Assembly (NCBI RefSeq): GCF_001518815.1
Contig: NZ_CP013987.1
Span: 4,672,501 to 4,736,500, forward strand
Source of the DNA: Pseudomonas oryzihabitans
GTDB lineage: Bacteria > Pseudomonadota > Gammaproteobacteria > Pseudomonadales > Pseudomonadaceae
Reading direction: 5' to 3'
DNA: 64,000 nt
The notes beneath the pieces are model-generated. The model had not been told where the DNA came from. It did not search any database and saw only the letters and a list, made by a program, of their open reading frames with translations. This document shows positions 61,585 to 64,000 of the stretch, piece by piece (within the stretch, counting starts at the first letter, position 1; the number at the start of each line of letters is the position of its first letter). The translations under genes were made by a program, and so were the position numbers.

Positions 61585-64000
61585 TTAGGCGACGTTCTGC
61601 CGCTCACCCTTGGGGTCGTAGAACACCGGCGAGACGATCTCGGCAGCGATGTAGCGGCCGTCGGCCAGCGGGGCGTAGACGGTCTGCCCCATGCGGCCCA
61701 GACCACCCTTGACCATGGCCATGGCGAAGCCGTAGCCCAGGGTCGCGCTGTAGTAGCTGGAGGTCACGTGGCCCACCATGTCCATGGGGATCGGCTGGTT
61801 GCGTTCGAACACCAGCTGCGTACCCTCCGGCAGGACATCGCGTGCATCCAGCGGCTTGAGGCCGACCAGTTGCTTGCGATTCTCGCGGACGCAGTCCTGG
61901 CGATGCATGCCGCGCTTGCCAACGAAGGAGAAGCTCTTGTTCAGGCTGACCGCCCAGCCCATGCCCAGGTCCTGCGGCGTGACCGAACCGTCGGTATCCT
62001 GGCCGATGATGATGAAGCCCTTCTCCGCCCGCAGTACGTGCATGGTCTCGGTGCCGTAGGGGGTGAGGTCGAACTCCTTGCCCGCGGCGACCACCTGCTC
62101 CAGTACGCCCATGGCGTAGTTGGCCGGCACGTTGATCTCGTAGGACAGTTCACCGGTGAAGGAGATACGGAACACCCGTGCCGGCACCCCACCCACCTGG
62201 CCTTCCTTCCAGGCCATGAAGGGGAAGGCGGCGTTGTCCAGATCGATGTCGGTCAGCTTGGCCAACAGCTTGCGGCTGTTGGGACCGGACAGCGTCAGGG
62301 TCGCCCAATGGTCGGTGACCGAGGTGAAGTACACCTCCAGCTCCGGCCATTCGGTCTGGTGGTAGAGCTCCAGCCATTCGAAGACGCGTGCGGCGCCGCC
62401 GGTGGTGGTGGTCATCAGGAAGTGGTTGTCGCCGAGACAGGCGGTGACGCCGTCGTCGAAGACCATGCCGTCTTCCTTGCACATCAGGCCGTAACGGGCC
62501 TTGCCGATGTCCAGCTTGGTCCAGGCGTTGGTGTAGACGCGATTGAGGAACTCGCGCGCATCCTTGCCCTGGATGTCGATCTTGCCCAGGGTGGAGGCGT
62601 CGAGCAGACCGACGCTACGGCGCACGGCCAGGCACTCGCGGTTGACCGCGGCATGCAGGTCCTCGCCCGCCTTGGGGAAGTACCAGGGACGCTTCCACTG
62701 GCCGACGTCCTCGAACAGGGCGCCCTGCTTGAGGTGCCAGGCGTGCAGCGCGGTGTAGCGCTTGGGCTCGAACAGGTGGCCGCAATGCCGTCCGGCGATG
62801 GCGCCGAAGGTGATGGGCGTGTAGTTCGGGCGGAACATGGTGGTGCCGACTTCCGGGATGGCCTTGCTCTGCACGCGGGCGGCGATGGCCAGGCCGTTGA
62901 TGTTGCCCAGCTTGCCCTGGTCGGTACCGAAGCCCATGGCGGTGTAGCGCTTGACGTGCTCGATGGACTCGAAGCCCTCGCGGCAGGCCAGCTCGATACC
63001 AGCGGCGGTCACGTCGTTCTGCAGGTCGACGAACTGCTTGGGAGCCCGCGACGACGGCTTGTCGTGGGGCACCTGGAACAGCGCCAGACTCGGCTCTTCC
63101 TGGCGGAATTCGGCCTGGGGCAGTTCACCACTGACGACCTTGGCACCCGCTTCAGCCGCCGCGGTAGCGCCGGCCTCGAAACCATCGGCGAGGACGTCAC
63201 CCAGGGCGAAGACCCCGTTCACCCCACCGGCGCAGACACGCTTCTGCGGGGCCGGGCCGGGTACGAAGGCCTGGATGTCATCGCGCCACAGCGGACGACC
63301 GCCCAGGTGCGAGGCCAGGTGGACCACCGGGCTGTAGCCGCCGGAGGTGGCGATCAGGTCGCAGTCGAGCCACTCGCCGCCACCCAGGGTACGGAAGGCA
63401 GTCAGGTCGATGGTGGCGATCTTGGCGCCGGTCACGCGGGTGTTGCCGCGGGCTTCGCTCACGGCCGTTCCGCCCATGACGCGCACGCCACGCTTGCGCA
63501 CTTCCTCGACCCAGGCACCGCGCGGATTGGGACGCGCGTCGGCCACGGCCACCACCTGGCGACCGGCTTCGAGCCAGTCCAGCGCCACGCGGTAGGCATA
63601 ATCGTTGTTGGTGGACAGCACCAGCCGCTGGCCCGGGGCCACGGCATAGCGGCGGATGTAGGTGGAGACGGCGCCGGCCACCATGTTGCCCGGCAGGTCG
63701 TTGTTGCCGTACACCAGCGGCCGCTCGTGGGCGCCGGTCGCCAGTACCACGCGAGTGGCGCGGACACGGTGCAAGCGCTGACGCACCTGGCCATGGGGCG
63801 CGCGATCACCCAGGTGATCGGTCAGCCGCTCGTGAATGGTGAGGAAGTTGTGGTCGTGATAGCCGTTGACCGTGGCACGCGGCAGCAGCACCACGTTGTC
63901 CAGGCCCTGCAGTTCGGCGACCGCCTTGGCCGCCCAGTCGGCAGCCGGGGCGCCGTCGAGACGCTCGCGGCTGTCCAGCAGGCTGCCACCGAATTCTTCC
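61585..64000 (-). CDS. soxA: Sarcosine oxidase alpha subunit (5' truncated by window)
   Basis: 805 residues of the roughly 1000-residue alpha subunit; the N-terminus lies to the right of the window. Visible: FAD/NAD(P)-binding middle part (VVLATGAHERPLVYGNNDLPGN, then a second dinucleotide-fold segment), a hinge, and the C-terminal GcvT-like aminomethyltransferase half (TLGKIDIQGKDAREFLNRVYTNAW; LSYEINVPANYAMGVLEQV). It oxidatively demethylates sarcosine to glycine, passing the methyl group to tetrahydrofolate. The end matches soxA-soxG-purU order of pseudomonads. Confidence 0.95.
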   Translation of the reverse strand, partial: EEFGGSLLDSRERLDGAPAADWAAKAVAELQGLDNVVLLPRATVNGYHDHNFLTIHERLTDHLGDRAPHGQVRQRLHRVRATRVVLATGAHERPLVYGNNDLPGNMVAGAVSTYIRRYAVAPGQRLVLSTNNDYAYRVALDWLEAGRQVVAVADARPNPRGAWVEEVRKRGVRVMGGTAVSEARGNTRVTGAKIATIDLTAFRTLGGGEWLDCDLIATSGGYSPVVHLASHLGGRPLWRDDIQAFVPGPAPQKRVCAGGVNGVFALGDVLADGFEAGATAAAEAGAKVVSGELPQAEFRQEEPSLALFQVPHDKPSSRAPKQFVDLQNDVTAAGIELACREGFESIEHVKRYTAMGFGTDQGKLGNINGLAIAARVQSKAIPEVGTTMFRPNYTPITFGAIAGRHCGHLFEPKRYTALHAWHLKQGALFEDVGQWKRPWYFPKAGEDLHAAVNRECLAVRRSVGLLDASTLGKIDIQGKDAREFLNRVYTNAWTKLDIGKARYGLMCKEDGMVFDDGVTACLGDNHFLMTTTTGGAARVFEWLELYHQTEWPELEVYFTSVTDHWATLTLSGPNSRKLLAKLTDIDLDNAAFPFMAWKEGQVGGVPARVFRISFTGELSYEINVPANYAMGVLEQVVAAGKEFDLTPYGTETMHVLRAEKGFIIIGQDTDGSVTPQDLGMGWAVSLNKSFSFVGKRGMHRQDCVRENRKQLVGLKPLDARDVLPEGTQLVFERNQPIPMDMVGHVTSSYYSATLGYGFAMAMVKGGLGRMGQTVYAPLADGRYIAAEIVSPVFYDPKGERQNVA

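Noticed and set aside
1-64000. CRISPR arrays, prophage or transposase genes, tRNA/rRNA genes
   Set aside because: No short regularly spaced direct repeats with unique spacers, no phage or IS proteins and no tRNA-like cloverleaf were found when reading both strands. The 230-bp array is too long-period and lacks spacers.

Overview
The window looks like a stretch of chromosome from a GC-rich Pseudomonas-type gammaproteobacterium. The evidence is the set of loci: a pstS-pstCAB-phoU block followed by a response-regulator gene and an M23 peptidase gene, an arnBCADTEF-ugd operon, gbdR with a Cbc-type choline/betaine importer, engB-dsbA-dgcH-ampDh2, and purU-soxG-soxA. Most of these lie on the origin-proximal arc (about PA5363-PA5493) of P. 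aeruginosa PAO1, although arn is elsewhere in PAO1. Two perfect parS-type palindromes (22223-22238 and 41692-41707) fit an origin-proximal location. I see no prophage, transposase, CRISPR array, tRNA or rRNA. The content is mostly core metabolism and regulation, with a few lineage-specific cassettes.

Layout. 1-10.2 kb: an M23-like fragment, an AraC regulator, an M23 peptidase, a REC-PilZ-like regulator, and phoU-pstB-pstA-pstC-pstS on the minus strand, with one Pho box before pstS and another before pstC. 10.3-13.8 kb: an MHS transporter with an M20 amidohydrolase, probably driven by sigma54, and a beta-propeller protein. 13.8-24.3 kb: the lipid A aminoarabinose operon on the minus strand, ending with ugd and an extra GT39-like transferase; one parS lies inside arnC. 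24.6-25.2 kb: a zapB-like gene and zapA. 25.2-25.9 kb: a tandem array of about 230-bp composite repeats. 26.2-28.9 kb: periplasmic chorismate mutase and a two-component system. 29.2-33.8 kb: a small uptake/catabolic cassette (porin, AAHS transporter, DUF3237, thiolase) preceded by a possible 19-codon leader ORF. 34-37.9 kb: small enzymes and a divergent tetR/GST pair around an operator palindrome. 37.9-40.8 kb: mgtA with a leader encoding an MgtL-like PDP peptide and a strong hairpin. 40.9-48.1 kb: SDR, DUF924, a P-loop kinase, DUF945, a DUF4105/HExxH protein, three DUF2388 paralogues and a DUF1127 protein; the second parS is here. 48.4-53.7 kb: argC, an ErsA-like sRNA with a sigma22-type promoter, engB, dsbA, dgcH and ampDh2. 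53.8-64 kb: gbdR, two tandem substrate-binding proteins, cbcW, cbcV, purU, soxG and a truncated soxA.

How the genes work together. The left part is phosphate sensing and uptake. The arn block modifies lipid A against cationic peptides. The right end is one physiological module: import of choline/betaine-type compounds under GbdR control, then sarcosine oxidation (soxA, soxG) and disposal of the formyl-tetrahydrofolate produced (purU). The most notable non-coding signals are the ErsA-like sRNA, the mgtA leader peptide, the two parS sites, the paired Pho-box promoters (the pstC one predicts an almost leaderless mRNA) and the repeat array. All of this was read by eye; no database search was possible.
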